Of a stretch of DNA of 64,000 bases, positions 26,824 through 35,287 are shown piece by piece. Source of the stretch: Flavisolibacter ginsenosidimutans (GTDB lineage Bacteria; Bacteroidota; Bacteroidia; Chitinophagales; Chitinophagaceae); the NCBI RefSeq assembly GCF_007970805.1, contig NZ_CP042433.1:2666001-2730000 (forward strand), in the 5' to 3' direction. The notes below the pieces were generated by a model. The model searched no databases. It was not told the DNA's origin and saw only the letters and a list, made by a program, of their open reading frames with translations. The position numbers and the translations under genes are program-made. How positions within the stretch are numbered: position 1 is the stretch's first letter; each line of letters opens with the position of its first letter.

Positions 26824-27456
26824 ATGGAAATCATACAGGCTTCTTATTTAATCAGCAGCCCTTCGGTAGATAAATGCCCCGCACCCGACCGGCCTGAATA
26901 TGCATTCATTGGCCGCAGCAACGTGGGCAAATCATCGCTCATCAACATGCTCTGTCAAAAAAAGGAAGTGGCCAAGGTTTCCGCCTCACCCGGCAAAACA
27001 CAAATGATTAATCACTTCAGCGTAACCGGTTCCGACCGGTATGATTGGTACCTCGTTGACCTGCCCGGTTATGGCTTTGCTAAGGTTGCCCAAAGCCAGC
27101 GCAAAAGCTGGCAAAAGATGATTAAAGACTACATTCAAAAGCGGGAAAATCTTGTAAACCTCTTTATATTGGTGGACAGCCGCGTAGAGCCGCAGAAGCT
27201 TGATTTGGATTTCATCAACCAATTGGGTGAATGGCAAATTCCGTTCGCCATTGCCTTTACCAAGGCCGACAAAAGCACGCAAAAAGAAACCGCCCGAAAT
27301 GTGCAAAAGTTTCTGGAAGCCTTAAAAGAAAACTGGGAAGAAGCACCGCCTCATTTTGTAACATCGGCCGTTAAGCATTTGGGCGCAAAGCAAATTCTCC
27401 GTTTTATTGCCGAACAAAACAAGGTCTTCGAGCAACACAAAAAGGGACGCACATAA
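26824..27456 (+). CDS. ysxC: Ribosome biogenesis GTPase YsxC/EngB
   Basis: Essential-type GTPase for large ribosomal subunit assembly. The 210 residues carry G1 GRSNVGKSSL, the G2 Thr in SASPGKTQ, G3 DLPGYGFAKV, G4 TKADK and a G5-like TSAVKHLG. Size and order match the family. A small membrane protein gene starts 34 bases after its stop. The upstream sequence TTTTCTTTGCAGCATG resembles a degenerate -7 box, again leaving almost no leader. Confidence 0.95.
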   Translation: MEIIQASYLISSPSVDKCPAPDRPEYAFIGRSNVGKSSLINMLCQKKEVAKVSASPGKTQMINHFSVTGSDRYDWYLVDLPGYGFAKVAQSQRKSWQKMIKDYIQKRENLVNLFILVDSRVEPQKLDLDFINQLGEWQIPFAIAFTKADKSTQKETARNVQKFLEALKENWEEAPPHFVTSAVKHLGAKQILRFIAEQNKVFEQHKKGRT

Positions 27457-27490
27457 AATTTCTGTTTTATATTGCACCACTTTAACCGCT

Positions 27491-27676
27491 ATGACAAAGA
27501 AAGTATTGGAAAGAGGTCTTGTTGCGTTACTGTTTGTAACAGTTCTGGTTGTTTTCTTCTTTGCTGAGCGGGATAGCAAAAAATTAGACCGTCTTTATCC
27601 CACCGTTTATCTTCTTAAAAGCAAGCCGGCCGATGTGGCCAGCAAACGTTCTCCCGAAACAATACCGGTAAATTAA
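27491..27676 (+). CDS. Small single-pass membrane protein
   Basis: A 61-residue protein (MTKKVLERGLVALLFVTVL...) with one transmembrane helix (~residues 8-27) and a basic C-terminal tail. It starts 34 bases after ysxC. The ATG is preferred to 27407, which lies inside ysxC. No family recognised. Confidence 0.5.
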   Translation: MTKKVLERGLVALLFVTVLVVFFFAERDSKKLDRLYPTVYLLKSKPADVASKRSPETIPVN

Positions 27677-27705
27677 TGCAGGCGAGGATGGCAAAGTAAA
27701 AGACG

Positions 27706-27733
27706 TCACATTTTCACGTTTATCGTCTCACTT
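27706..27733. repeat. Short 7-bp tandem array
   Basis: Units TCACATT, TTCACGT, TTATCGT, CTCACTT (27706-27733) run up to the stop codon of the reverse RNase H-like gene. Related words (TTTCACG, TTTGACC) recur at 28350-28363, beyond the other end of that gene. Confidence 0.45.
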
Positions 27734-28206
27734 TAGTTCACCATCTTGTTGGCGCAACTGCTGCTGGCAAAGGCTTCGGGCTTGGCTTTAAAGGCAAAGC
27801 CCATTCCCAAAATATAGCCCATGGCTTCTTTCAGCGCATCGTTGCTTTTGAAGTTTGGATTGGTGTTGATGTCGGCATGTACTTCCATGTCCACTGCGTA
27901 TAAAGTAAAAAGATTGCACAGTTCGTATGCAATCTCGATACTCTTGGCGACTTCTACCAGCATCCGCTCTTTGATGGTGTACTGGTGCGTGGTTTTTTCG
28001 TTGTGAATGAACATGAAGCCACCGTGGCCTTCGCGCAGAAAGACGATGACAGTAGCAAATTCCGTTTCGGCGCCTTTTACCTGGCTATCGGTACCGATGC
28101 AAACTTTTAAACGATACCCCGCTTCTGTTTCGCGTTTGATGGCCGTTTCCACGGCGTTGTAGATGGGGGTTTCAATGGGTTGGCCGTTAAACTTTCTCCA
28201 GCGCAT
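27733..28206 (-). CDS. YkuK-like RNase H-fold protein (DUF458)
   Basis: A 157-residue protein of the DUF458 family, predicted to have an RNase H-like fold. Conserved features are VCIGTDSQVKG (a likely first catalytic Asp), TEFATVIVFLREGHGG, DMEVHADINTNPNFKSND and ALKEAMGYILGMGF. The true nucleic-acid substrate is not known to me. The ATG at 28206 directly follows the T tract of a hairpin, which is unusual. The frame stays open to 28344, but the extra 46 residues are read through the hairpin and look random. Confidence 0.75.
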   Translation of the reverse strand: MRWRKFNGQPIETPIYNAVETAIKRETEAGYRLKVCIGTDSQVKGAETEFATVIVFLREGHGGFMFIHNEKTTHQYTIKERMLVEVAKSIEIAYELCNLFTLYAVDMEVHADINTNPNFKSNDALKEAMGYILGMGFAFKAKPEAFASSSCANKMVN

Positions 28207-28239
28207 AAAAAAGGGTTTCTCCAATTTACGGAGAAACCC
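28207..28239 (-). terminator. Terminator hairpin ending at a start codon
   Basis: Reverse-strand stem GGGTTTCTCC/GGAGAAACCC (28239-28230 with 28222-28213, 7-base loop) is followed by six T's (28212-28207) and then directly by the ATG at 28206. It should end transcription of the upstream metalloprotease gene and may also attenuate the RNase H-like gene. Confidence 0.75.
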
Positions 28240-28374
28240 CGAAGCGTCAAAAGGGCACGGATTATAAAAATGTAAATAACGCCAAAGACGTGAAACCCGA
28301 GAGGGCAAAGGGAAGAGAGGAGCGAACGGAAAACCAAAAGACACTTCGGTTTCACGTTTGACCTCTCCCCTGCC

Positions 28375-29973
28375 TCACTGTTTGCTGAACTTTTCGGCCC
28401 AGCGTTCGGCTCCGTTTTCGAACTGGATTAAGTAAATGCCGTTGGAAGAAAGCGCAGGCGAAATCACGTTCAACCCTTGGGTTACACTCCCTTTGGCCAC
28501 CGCACGGCCCGCCACGTCGAATACGGCGTAGGTATAAGCCGAAGGGCTGCTCACCGTCAGCGTGCCGCTCGTCACGTTGCCCACCAGCGAAGGCTTGCCA
28601 AGGGCGTCGCTGCCCCGCAAGGCCACGGTATTGGAATAATATACTCTTCCGTTGTCGAAAAGAACTTTTACACGGTAGTAAAAAAGACCCGTGGCAGAAG
28701 GCCTGTACGTGTACGTCCTTTGACTCGCTTCAATTGAGGCGAGCGATTGCAACCCTTTTGCGTCTGTTGCTACTTCTATTGTTTGACTTATCACTTTTTC
28801 ATCGGCCACAATCTCCCAGTCCAGTTTGTGCTGCCCTTTTTCGGTAGCCGCCTTTAATTGCAGTTTGTGTACAGGCAGTGGACTGTTTCCCGACAACGTT
28901 GCGTTGAGCGTGTAGGAACCGAGGCTTGCATATCCCGGCGCATAAATATTTCCCTTGCCTTGAACGAGCAGGTAGTAGGCACCGGTGGACAGTGTTGTAT
29001 CTATTTGCGTATTCAGCGTTGCGGGGTCGTTGTAAACACCCAAAACATTTCCCATGTTGTCCGCCAGCGACACTTCGAGGTCAAGGTCTGCACCTACGTT
29101 TCCTGTAGCGATGGAATACGGCGATGCATCAAGCGTAAAGCGTCCCGGTGTGCTTACCGTAAACTTCACGGCGTCCACATCTCCCGGTTGCTCAATGATG
29201 CCTTGCATTGAAAAAGCATTGGCTGTAAACGTGGCCGTTGCGGCCATTGCCGTTGTGTTCCCGAAATCATCGGTGCGGTAGCTGATGCCGTTGTCGTTGC
29301 CTAAAATAATGGAGAGATCGTCCTGAATGTCGTTGCAACCAAAGGGATTGGAACCGTAATGCCAGAGGGTCATGTTTTCGTAATAGCTGTTGCCCATGAT
29401 GGGCGCCCAGCCAATTTCGCCGCTGCCTCTTCCAATGTTGTATTCCGAGAGTTTGTTGCATTGCGCATCGTAAGCCGATTGATGGCGCAGGCCAAGCGTA
29501 TGGCCTATTTCGTGAGAAGCTGCTTCGGCAATGTATTTAAGATTGTTGTTCAACAATGCTGTAAAAACAAAGCACGGCGAATTGTCGCCCCATGTAAACG
29601 AATTGATGTAGGACACGCCACCCGCTGAACCATACCAGGAAGAAGAGGTAGTAAGCACAACCCGCATCCGGTGTGTGGCCGGTGCTGCCCAGTATTTGGT
29701 TGAATCGGTCGTGATGTTGAGTGTAAAGGGACGATAATCTTCGGCTACGCGGTTAAAGATAGTGGTGATCTGTGCGGCGTCAAATCCAGCAGGATCGCAC
29801 ACGATCGGGCCGCTACCGTTCCAGCTTGTGCCTTCTACCACGTGTCCGTCAAAATCAAGGAACACGACGTTTGACGACGAAGGATAACTTTCCAGCAACG
29901 GTACCTGAGCGGAAGCAAAAAGAGAAAAAGAGAAAAAGGAAAAAAGAAAAAAGGGTAAGCGAAAGGCTTTCAT
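28375..29973 (-). CDS. Secreted metzincin-type zinc metalloprotease with T9SS sorting domain
   Basis: Extracellular protease of 532 residues. The signal peptide is MKAFRLPFFLFSFFSF. The zinc motif is SHEIGHTLGLRHQ (HExxHxxGxxH), with a possible Met-turn APIMGNSY about 35 residues later. A pre-peptidase-like beta domain follows (~240-360; MQGIIEQPGDVDAVKFTV). The last ~75 residues are a T9SS type A sorting domain (YAVFDVAGRAV, ending WAEKFSKQ). The ATG at 29973 is chosen for the signal. It lies 46 bases downstream of a small exported protein and probably shares its transcript. Confidence 0.88.
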   Translation of the reverse strand: MKAFRLPFFLFSFFSFSLFASAQVPLLESYPSSSNVVFLDFDGHVVEGTSWNGSGPIVCDPAGFDAAQITTIFNRVAEDYRPFTLNITTDSTKYWAAPATHRMRVVLTTSSSWYGSAGGVSYINSFTWGDNSPCFVFTALLNNNLKYIAEAASHEIGHTLGLRHQSAYDAQCNKLSEYNIGRGSGEIGWAPIMGNSYYENMTLWHYGSNPFGCNDIQDDLSIILGNDNGISYRTDDFGNTTAMAATATFTANAFSMQGIIEQPGDVDAVKFTVSTPGRFTLDASPYSIATGNVGADLDLEVSLADNMGNVLGVYNDPATLNTQIDTTLSTGAYYLLVQGKGNIYAPGYASLGSYTLNATLSGNSPLPVHKLQLKAATEKGQHKLDWEIVADEKVISQTIEVATDAKGLQSLASIEASQRTYTYRPSATGLFYYRVKVLFDNGRVYYSNTVALRGSDALGKPSLVGNVTSGTLTVSSPSAYTYAVFDVAGRAVAKGSVTQGLNVISPALSSNGIYLIQFENGAERWAEKFSKQ

Positions 29974-30019
29974 GCGTGACAAGGATTTGGATTTTGTAAG
30001 AAGAACAACAACGAAACGT

Positions 30020-30487
30020 TTACTCATTCACCAGGTCGTAGTAACCTTTTTTGCGAAGCACATAGCCCGTGCCTTCCTTTGTAATTTCAAGAGCATCACC
30101 GGCGGTTTTGCCCATCATGCGGCCTTTGTAAGAAAAGCTGCCGTCGGCGTTTTTAATGCGGGTGAACGTGAAGGTTGCGTTTTGGCGGCCGGCACTTCTG
30201 ATCACAATGCTTTGCACGGTAAGGTCGCTTGGGCTGGACTTGCTTACAACTGTCCCCACCAACGGAAAACCGTTTGCCACAGCGGCGTTTACTTGCGTAC
30301 CTACAGGCAGGTTAAGTAAGGCTTCCGCATCGGCAATGCGAAGCGAAAGTTTCTCGGGTAAATCGGCAAAGACTTTTGGCTTGTTGTAATTGGGTTCGTT
30401 AATCGGTGGCTTGGAGGTTTGTGCCGTGGCATGAAGACAGGCGGCGGTAAGCAACAGGGCAAGGGCTCCGGTTTTTAGGAGTTTCAT
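30020..30487 (-). CDS. Small exported protein upstream of the metalloprotease
   Basis: A 155-residue protein with a signal peptide (KTGALALLLTAACLHATAQ), then a Pro/Asn-rich stretch. A compact domain follows (LSLRIADAEALLNLPVGT, FTFTRIKNADGSFSYKGRMMG, GYVLRKKGYYDLVNE). No named family. Its position as first gene with the protease suggests a partner such as an inhibitor, chaperone or substrate, but this is inference from context only. Confidence 0.65.
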   Translation of the reverse strand: MKLLKTGALALLLTAACLHATAQTSKPPINEPNYNKPKVFADLPEKLSLRIADAEALLNLPVGTQVNAAVANGFPLVGTVVSKSSPSDLTVQSIVIRSAGRQNATFTFTRIKNADGSFSYKGRMMGKTAGDALEITKEGTGYVLRKKGYYDLVNE

Positions 30488-30809
30488 AAGGATGAATGTT
30501 TAGGATTTTACATTCCCCAACGGTTGTTCACCGTTGTCGGATTTCTCGCGCAAGAAAGAAAAAAGACCCTTACTATCCAAGCAAGTTTTGCACTTTTTAA
30601 AAAATCGGGAACAAGTACGCCGGCCAATCTCGGAGATGTACGAAGAAGCTTTCCGATGAATGGCTTGCCCTACGGCTTGTAAAATAATTTGAAGGACCGC
30701 AAGCCGGTAAAAATTTACCCGGAGAGGGCACAGAGTGAAACATCGCAAAAAAGCACCACGCATTTCCTCTGTGTTCTCTGTGGTTAAAAAGTTGAATGAA
30801 GTTCTGAAT
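30488..30809. other. Intergenic, dispersed repeat fragments, no gene
   Basis: No credible reading frame. 30721-30790 carries GGGCACAGAG facing CTCTGTGTTCTCTGTGG, an inverted CTCTGTG-word element of a type commonly dispersed in bacterial genomes. The 58-bp repeat copy C follows at 30810. Confidence 0.5.
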
Positions 30810-30867
30810 GCACAAGTGTGCGACGCAAGAGGCGATGAACAGAGTTACAAAAGCTGGTTACATAAAA
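30810..30867 (+). repeat. 58-bp dispersed repeat, copy C
   Basis: Starts GCACAAGTGTGCGACGCAA (identical to copy A) and ends TACATAAAA. It has exactly the same length as copy D, with a divergent centre. Confidence 0.75.
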
Positions 30868-30897
30868 AACCGGATAAAAGCTTCCGGTCGAAAGGAA

Positions 30898-31263
30898 TTA
30901 ATATTGCCCTGTACCCAACATTACCAGCGTGCAGGCTTCCATTGTTTGGATGCCGTGTTCTTTCGCCAGTTTTTCCAACTCTTCGTTTTCGGTGCCGGGA
31001 TTGAAGATGATGCGTTTGGGTTTGAGACTTAAAATATAATCGTAGTATTCAACCTGGTTGCGCGGGTTCAGATAAAGCGTTACCGTGTCAACGCCTTCTT
31101 CTGGAACGTGTTCTTTGTGAATGGGAATGCCGTTCACGGCAGTTTCTTTCCGGCCTACGGCCACGATCGGATGTTGATGCGCCTTGAGCCGGTTAAGCGC
31201 CAGATAACTGTACCGTGCGGGATTGTCCGATGCGCCAAGCACTACGGTTTTCTTTGCTGCCAT
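30898..31263 (-). CDS. CoA-binding domain protein (YccU-like)
   Basis: A 121-residue Rossmann-fold protein of the CoA_binding_2 type: VVLGASDNPARYSYLALNRL near the N-terminus, NPRNQVEYYDYIL, IIFNPGTENEE and EACTLVMLGTGQY at the end. The family resembles the CoA-binding domain of succinyl-CoA synthetase, but stand-alone members have no settled role. The ATG at 31263 is used; a TTG five codons upstream is less likely. It lies 41 bases after the FAD oxidoreductase gene and may be the last gene of the polyketide operon. Confidence 0.85.
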   Translation of the reverse strand: MAAKKTVVLGASDNPARYSYLALNRLKAHQHPIVAVGRKETAVNGIPIHKEHVPEEGVDTVTLYLNPRNQVEYYDYILSLKPKRIIFNPGTENEELEKLAKEHGIQTMEACTLVMLGTGQY

Positions 31264-31304
31264 AATCAATCTTTTCAAAGCAATGAAAGTACAAAGGCTG
31301 TGCC

Positions 31305-32441
31305 TTAAAACGGTTTGCCGTGTGTGAGTTTGATAACGGGCTTTGTCAAAAAAGGAAAGGCTTTGAACGTGCCGACAAAAAAATTACTCAACCGTTTCCC
31401 GCCAAAAAAAGATTGAATGAAGCGGCCGGCTTTTAAACGCGATGCAAAGGCTTTGTTCCATTGCTTTTTATAGGCTTCTTCCATTTCGCTTTGCGAAAAT
31501 TTTCCCTGGAGAAAAGCATCAATCAACGCAGCCGCAAGTTTTGCGGTGTGCAAAGCGATGCTCATGCCGTTGCCGCAAAGCGGCGTGATCATGCCAGCCG
31601 CATCGCCCAGCATAAGTATGCCGTCTTGTACTTTTTCTTTCGCGCCGAAATTGATTTGCGAAATGGTAACTGGAAAATCTTTCATTACCTCACTTTGCGA
31701 AAAAATTTTTTTGAGGTGCGGATTTTGGGCCAAGATATTTTCCTGCAAGGCTTCAATGCTGTTGTCGCAGGCTTTTAAATTTTCGGCCTTTGTCATGTAG
31801 CAAAGACAATATTCGTTTCCCTCAATTTTTGAAATACCGCAGTAGCCGTTTTCAAAATTGTGCAGGCCAATGACGTTGTCTTTCCAATCTGTTTTGACGT
31901 GGTATTTTATACCAATGTAATTGTTCAACCGCGAACTTGTTTGCCGTAAAAACGGACGCTTCCATTTCACATCAAGGTTGTTTCGCTTGCCGTAAGCAGC
32001 ACAACATACTTTCGTTTTTATTGCATTGCCCGGAAAAGAAATGACGAACAAATCATCTTGTTTTTTTGCGTCATCTACTTTTGTTTTTTGCAAAATTGTT
32101 ACACCGCTTTTTGCGGCAATATCAGCCAGGCTTTTGTCCAACAAATAACGGCTGATGCCAAAGCCGCCAAGCGGAAGTTTTGTGAACAGTTCTTTGCCGT
32201 TTGGCGCTGTTAATTGCAAGGTATCAATCAACGGCAAGCTCATTTTGTGTAAGGGCAATCCAAGCGACTCCAAAAAAGCCCAGCTTTCCAAACTCACATA
32301 CTCGCCGCAAACTTTTTGAAAAGGATATTCTTCTTTTTCAAACAGCACAACGCTGTAAGCTTTCTTTGCCAATTGAATGGCCGTTGCAAGACCGGCCAAT
32401 CCGCCGCCCACGATGGCTATGTCGTAATCAGTCTTCACCAT
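31305..32441 (-). CDS. FAD-dependent oxidoreductase (geranylgeranyl reductase/aromatic hydroxylase type)
   Basis: A 378-residue flavoprotein. The N-terminal FAD-binding motif is IAIVGGGLAGLATA with the acidic end of strand 2 at LFEKE, followed by KVCGEYVS. The second FAD motif is GILMLGDAAGMITPLCGNGMS. It belongs to the group that includes geranylgeranyl reductases and flavin monooxygenases; which reaction it performs cannot be decided from the motifs. It overlaps the end of the methyltransferase gene by 14 bases, so it is part of the operon with the type III PKS. A ring-hydroxylating or oxidising step on the polyketide product is the likeliest role. Confidence 0.85.
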   Translation of the reverse strand: MVKTDYDIAIVGGGLAGLATAIQLAKKAYSVVLFEKEEYPFQKVCGEYVSLESWAFLESLGLPLHKMSLPLIDTLQLTAPNGKELFTKLPLGGFGISRYLLDKSLADIAAKSGVTILQKTKVDDAKKQDDLFVISFPGNAIKTKVCCAAYGKRNNLDVKWKRPFLRQTSSRLNNYIGIKYHVKTDWKDNVIGLHNFENGYCGISKIEGNEYCLCYMTKAENLKACDNSIEALQENILAQNPHLKKIFSQSEVMKDFPVTISQINFGAKEKVQDGILMLGDAAGMITPLCGNGMSIALHTAKLAAALIDAFLQGKFSQSEMEEAYKKQWNKAFASRLKAGRFIQSFFGGKRLSNFFVGTFKAFPFLTKPVIKLTHGKPF

Positions 32442-33180
32442 TGTGCACGTAAGTTACTAACCAGCGAAAAGCCCATCGCCATTTGCAAGTGTAGTTTTCA
32501 ATTTGGGCCAAACGAAACAATCGCTTCCAGTCTTCTTTTTTAAAACCACGTTGCACCGATAGCGGCGCGTCGTTCTTCACCAAATAACTTTTTGAAAAAA
32601 GGCCTGTAAGTATTTTGATAGAATAGTACGCTAACGGATGCCGGTGCAAATCATTGATAAAAAAACCAAGCGAAGAACTTTCGTTCATCCACTGCAATTG
32701 GGCCACCAGTTCTTCGTCGGTAAAATGATGACAAAAAAGTGAAGAGAAAATCACATCGGGTTTTGCGGGGAACCGTGTCAACTTGTAATCTGAATGAATG
32801 AATTCGATACCGGTATTTCGCGGTTGTGCTTTTGCGTAAGCAATGCACTCTTCGTTGATGTCGACGCCAAGCAATTGCACGGGGAGTTTGATGTGCGCCG
32901 CCCACGTCTTAATAGCCCGTAAATTATCGCCGCCGCCACAACCAATTTCAACGATGCTTAGTTGTTTATTAAACACCGGCGCTTGTTGAATAAGGGCAAC
33001 AATGCCGTCTAATGTTATGTCATGACCACCCAAATGCCGGTTGATGAAATTGAGCTCCTGCATATTCCGTTTAATGTCTTCAAACGGAACGTCATTCCTG
33101 TCAAGCAGTTCTTTTTTGTAGGAGCGTTGTTGAAAGGAAGGCATGAAGGGTTTGTGGTTATCGTGTTGTTGTAAATGCAT
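32428..33180 (-). CDS. SAM-dependent methyltransferase of the polyketide operon
   Basis: A 250-residue class I methyltransferase. SAM-binding motif I is IVEIGCGGGDNL, and the acidic residue of motif II is in LLGVDINEECI. A later motif is DVIFSSLFCHHFTDEEL. The N-terminus has the stretch QRSYKKELLDRNDVPFEDI. Start alternatives are ATG at 33180 or at 33144; I keep the longer. It lies between the type III PKS and the FAD oxidoreductase, overlapping the latter by 14 bases, and so probably methylates the PKS-derived aromatic product at O or C. Confidence 0.85.
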   Translation of the reverse strand: MHLQQHDNHKPFMPSFQQRSYKKELLDRNDVPFEDIKRNMQELNFINRHLGGHDITLDGIVALIQQAPVFNKQLSIVEIGCGGGDNLRAIKTWAAHIKLPVQLLGVDINEECIAYAKAQPRNTGIEFIHSDYKLTRFPAKPDVIFSSLFCHHFTDEELVAQLQWMNESSSLGFFINDLHRHPLAYYSIKILTGLFSKSYLVKNDAPLSVQRGFKKEDWKRLFRLAQIENYTCKWRWAFRWLVTYVHNGED

Positions 33181-33221
33181 TTCCGATTCAGTTTGCCAAA
33201 AATGTAGCCTTCTTCAATCTG

Positions 33222-33256
33222 CTACACCAACCATAAACCACCAACTACAAACGAAA
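33222..33256. repeat. Five-unit 7-bp array between methyltransferase and PKS genes
   Basis: Units CTACACC, AACCATA, AACCACC, AACTACA, AACGAAA (33222-33256) touch the stop codon of the PKS gene at 33257. The array sits inside the operon. Confidence 0.5.
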
Positions 33257-34339
33257 TTATGCATGCGCCATAAACGTTTCCACAGTCAATCCCGGCCCAA
33301 AGGCGGCGCCGAACAATTTTTTTACCGCGGTTTTCTGTTGCAATATTTTCTTCAACACAAATAAGATGGAAGCTGACGAAAGATTGCCCACTTCGTTCAG
33401 CACTTCGTACGAGGCCGCAAGTTCACCGTTTTTAAACGAGAGGGTTTTGTGAATGGCCTCAAGAATTTTTTTGCCGCCGGGATGAACGCACCAGTGCGAA
33501 ACGTCATCTTTCACCGCGTTGTTAGTGCTCAAGGCCCGCTGCACAATCACCGCAAAATCTTCTTCAATCAGTTCGGGAACGTAACCGCTCAAGGTCATTA
33601 AAAAACCCGTTGATGAAAGTTCCCATGCCATGTCGCGTTTGCCCTTCCTTATGATCTCACTGTAAAAAGCATCGAGGAACAAACCTTCTGCCTTTGCTTC
33701 ATCGTTCATCAACAAAACAGCCGCCGCACCATCAGCAAACAAGAGTGAAGACATCATGTTGTCCATCGTGGCTTCACGCTGAAAATGCAGGGTGCACAAC
33801 TCGGTACATACAATCAAAACCTGCGCACCTTTATCGTTTCTGCAAAGTGCGTCGGCAATTTTCAAGGCGTGAGTGGCCGCATAGCATCCCATGAAATTAA
33901 CCGAGGTGCGAAAAATAGTTTTCGGCAAGTCCATTAACTCCATGATCTGCAAATCAAGTCCCGGTGCGCTCATGCCCGTGCAGCTAACGGTAATCAGGTG
34001 TGTAATATTTTGCGGAAGATGTTTGTGCGAAAGACAATCGCGAATGGCATCAATAGAAAGCAATGGCGCCTGTTTGTTGTAAACCGCCATGCGTTGTTCA
34101 AGCGAAGGAAAAGGCTCAAGGTTTTCCGTGGGGGGATAAAACTTCCATTCAGCCATTGGTTTGCCGTAATCGGGCAGCACCGAATAACGTTGCGCAATGC
34201 CCGACTGGTTGTACATGAAACGCAGCTTGCGGGCGTCGGCGGGCGGCAGGGCATACACTTGCTGCATGAAGGAAAGAATGTCCGTTTGCTTGTGGCAATA
34301 AGCCGGAAGCGCTGTGCCGATGGAAACAATTTTGCTCAA
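33257..34339 (-). CDS. Type III polyketide synthase (chalcone/stilbene synthase superfamily)
   Basis: Homodimeric ketosynthase that condenses malonyl-CoA units onto an acyl starter and cyclises the chain to an alkylresorcinol, alkylpyrone or related ring. The catalytic triad is visible: Cys152 in NFMGCYAATHALK, His286 in WCVHPGGKKIL and Asn319 in EVGNLSSASIL, with FGPGLTVETF near the C-terminus. The 360-residue length is typical. The TTG start at 34339 overlaps the UbiA stop as TTGA, giving tight coupling; the frame runs 14 codons further upstream inside ubiA. The operon order is ubiA, PKS, methyltransferase, FAD oxidoreductase. The starter unit cannot be read from sequence. Confidence 0.92.
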   Translation of the reverse strand: MSKIVSIGTALPAYCHKQTDILSFMQQVYALPPADARKLRFMYNQSGIAQRYSVLPDYGKPMAEWKFYPPTENLEPFPSLEQRMAVYNKQAPLLSIDAIRDCLSHKHLPQNITHLITVSCTGMSAPGLDLQIMELMDLPKTIFRTSVNFMGCYAATHALKIADALCRNDKGAQVLIVCTELCTLHFQREATMDNMMSSLLFADGAAAVLLMNDEAKAEGLFLDAFYSEIIRKGKRDMAWELSSTGFLMTLSGYVPELIEEDFAVIVQRALSTNNAVKDDVSHWCVHPGGKKILEAIHKTLSFKNGELAASYEVLNEVGNLSSASILFVLKKILQQKTAVKKLFGAAFGPGLTVETFMAHA

Positions 34340-35193
34340 TGGTTTAGAATGATCAGGGTGATGAAATAAGCCGCAGTGCAAAGGGTGGAAAGGAGGTTCA
34401 TGCGCAAGCTGTTTTTAAAATTGGCAGTGCTTCCGTCTTTCCAAACCCTGTTCATCCAATACAGAAAAAATAAGACCACGGGTAAGAGATAAAACAAAAA
34501 CAAAGTAAAATGGTTTAACCGGCCTTTCTCCTTAAACAAAAAATACATTAGCAGCGAGGCGAGCAAAAAAAGCGTCATGCTAAAAACAAACGTGCCTCTT
34601 TTACCCAACAGACAACTGATGGTGGTTACGCCATCTTTTTTGTCTTCTTCGTGCTGGTAGATTTGCGTAAGCGGGTACAAAGCGCCAATTAATAAACTCG
34701 ACAACAACAGCGGTATCCATCCCGGATTTTTTTCGCCTTGCGCATTGACCGCTTCGTACGAGATGAAAAAAACAAGCGCACCCTGAAAAATAAAAACGGT
34801 TAAAAAACCGATGACCGGATATTTTTTTAGCCGGATGCCGCGGTAACTGTAAGCTCTCGAAGCCAGAATGTAAAGCAGCACGCCGCCCGCAAAAAGAGGA
34901 GAAATACAAAGCGAAAGCATCACCGCCAAAACATCCATTGCCACCGTTGCGTAAAACAATTGCTTTGTGGGTTGCAACGGCGAAGCGAGGCCGCCGATGG
35001 GCGTTTCGTCGCGGTCCATGTAAGAATTGTAACCGTTGCTTGCGGGATAAACCAACAGGTGCAGGATGATAAAAGAGAGAACCGCATTGCGCCAATTAAT
35101 TTCATTGGCCTGGCTCAACGCAAACAAATAAACCGGTAGGAGGAAAAGCGAGAAATGAAAGCGGAGGAGTTGTATGGTGGAGCGGCGGAGCAT
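34336..35193 (-). CDS. UbiA-family prenyltransferase of the polyketide operon
   Basis: Integral membrane aromatic prenyltransferase of 285 residues with about eight transmembrane helices. The first Asp-rich motif is NGYNSYMDRDET (~53-64) and the second is YQHEEDKKDG (~178-187), the Mg2+-prenyl diphosphate sites. It is the first gene of the operon and overlaps the PKS start by four bases. The likely acceptor is the aromatic product of the PKS, which would make a meroterpenoid. A menaquinone or haem O role is less likely given the neighbours. Confidence 0.9.
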   Translation of the reverse strand: MLRRSTIQLLRFHFSLFLLPVYLFALSQANEINWRNAVLSFIILHLLVYPASNGYNSYMDRDETPIGGLASPLQPTKQLFYATVAMDVLAVMLSLCISPLFAGGVLLYILASRAYSYRGIRLKKYPVIGFLTVFIFQGALVFFISYEAVNAQGEKNPGWIPLLLSSLLIGALYPLTQIYQHEEDKKDGVTTISCLLGKRGTFVFSMTLFLLASLLMYFLFKEKGRLNHFTLFLFYLLPVVLFFLYWMNRVWKDGSTANFKNSLRMNLLSTLCTAAYFITLIILNH

Positions 35194-35199
35194 TTCGAA

Positions 35200-35281
35200 G
35201 TTAATAGGTTGGTAAGTTAATACGTTACTAAGTAAAGCCTTAATCCGACTCAGTAACTTATTAACGTAGTAACCTATTAAC
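35200..35281. repeat. Inverted pair of 8-bp tandem arrays
   Basis: Left units GTTAATAG, GTTGGTAA, GTTAATAC, GTTACTAA (35200-35231) face right units AGTAACTT, ATTAACGT, AGTAACCT, ATTAAC (35252-35281). The two arms match over about 34 bases with few mismatches. They fill the gap between the GT2 fusion gene and ubiA. Confidence 0.75.
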
Positions 35282-35287
35282 TTTTTC

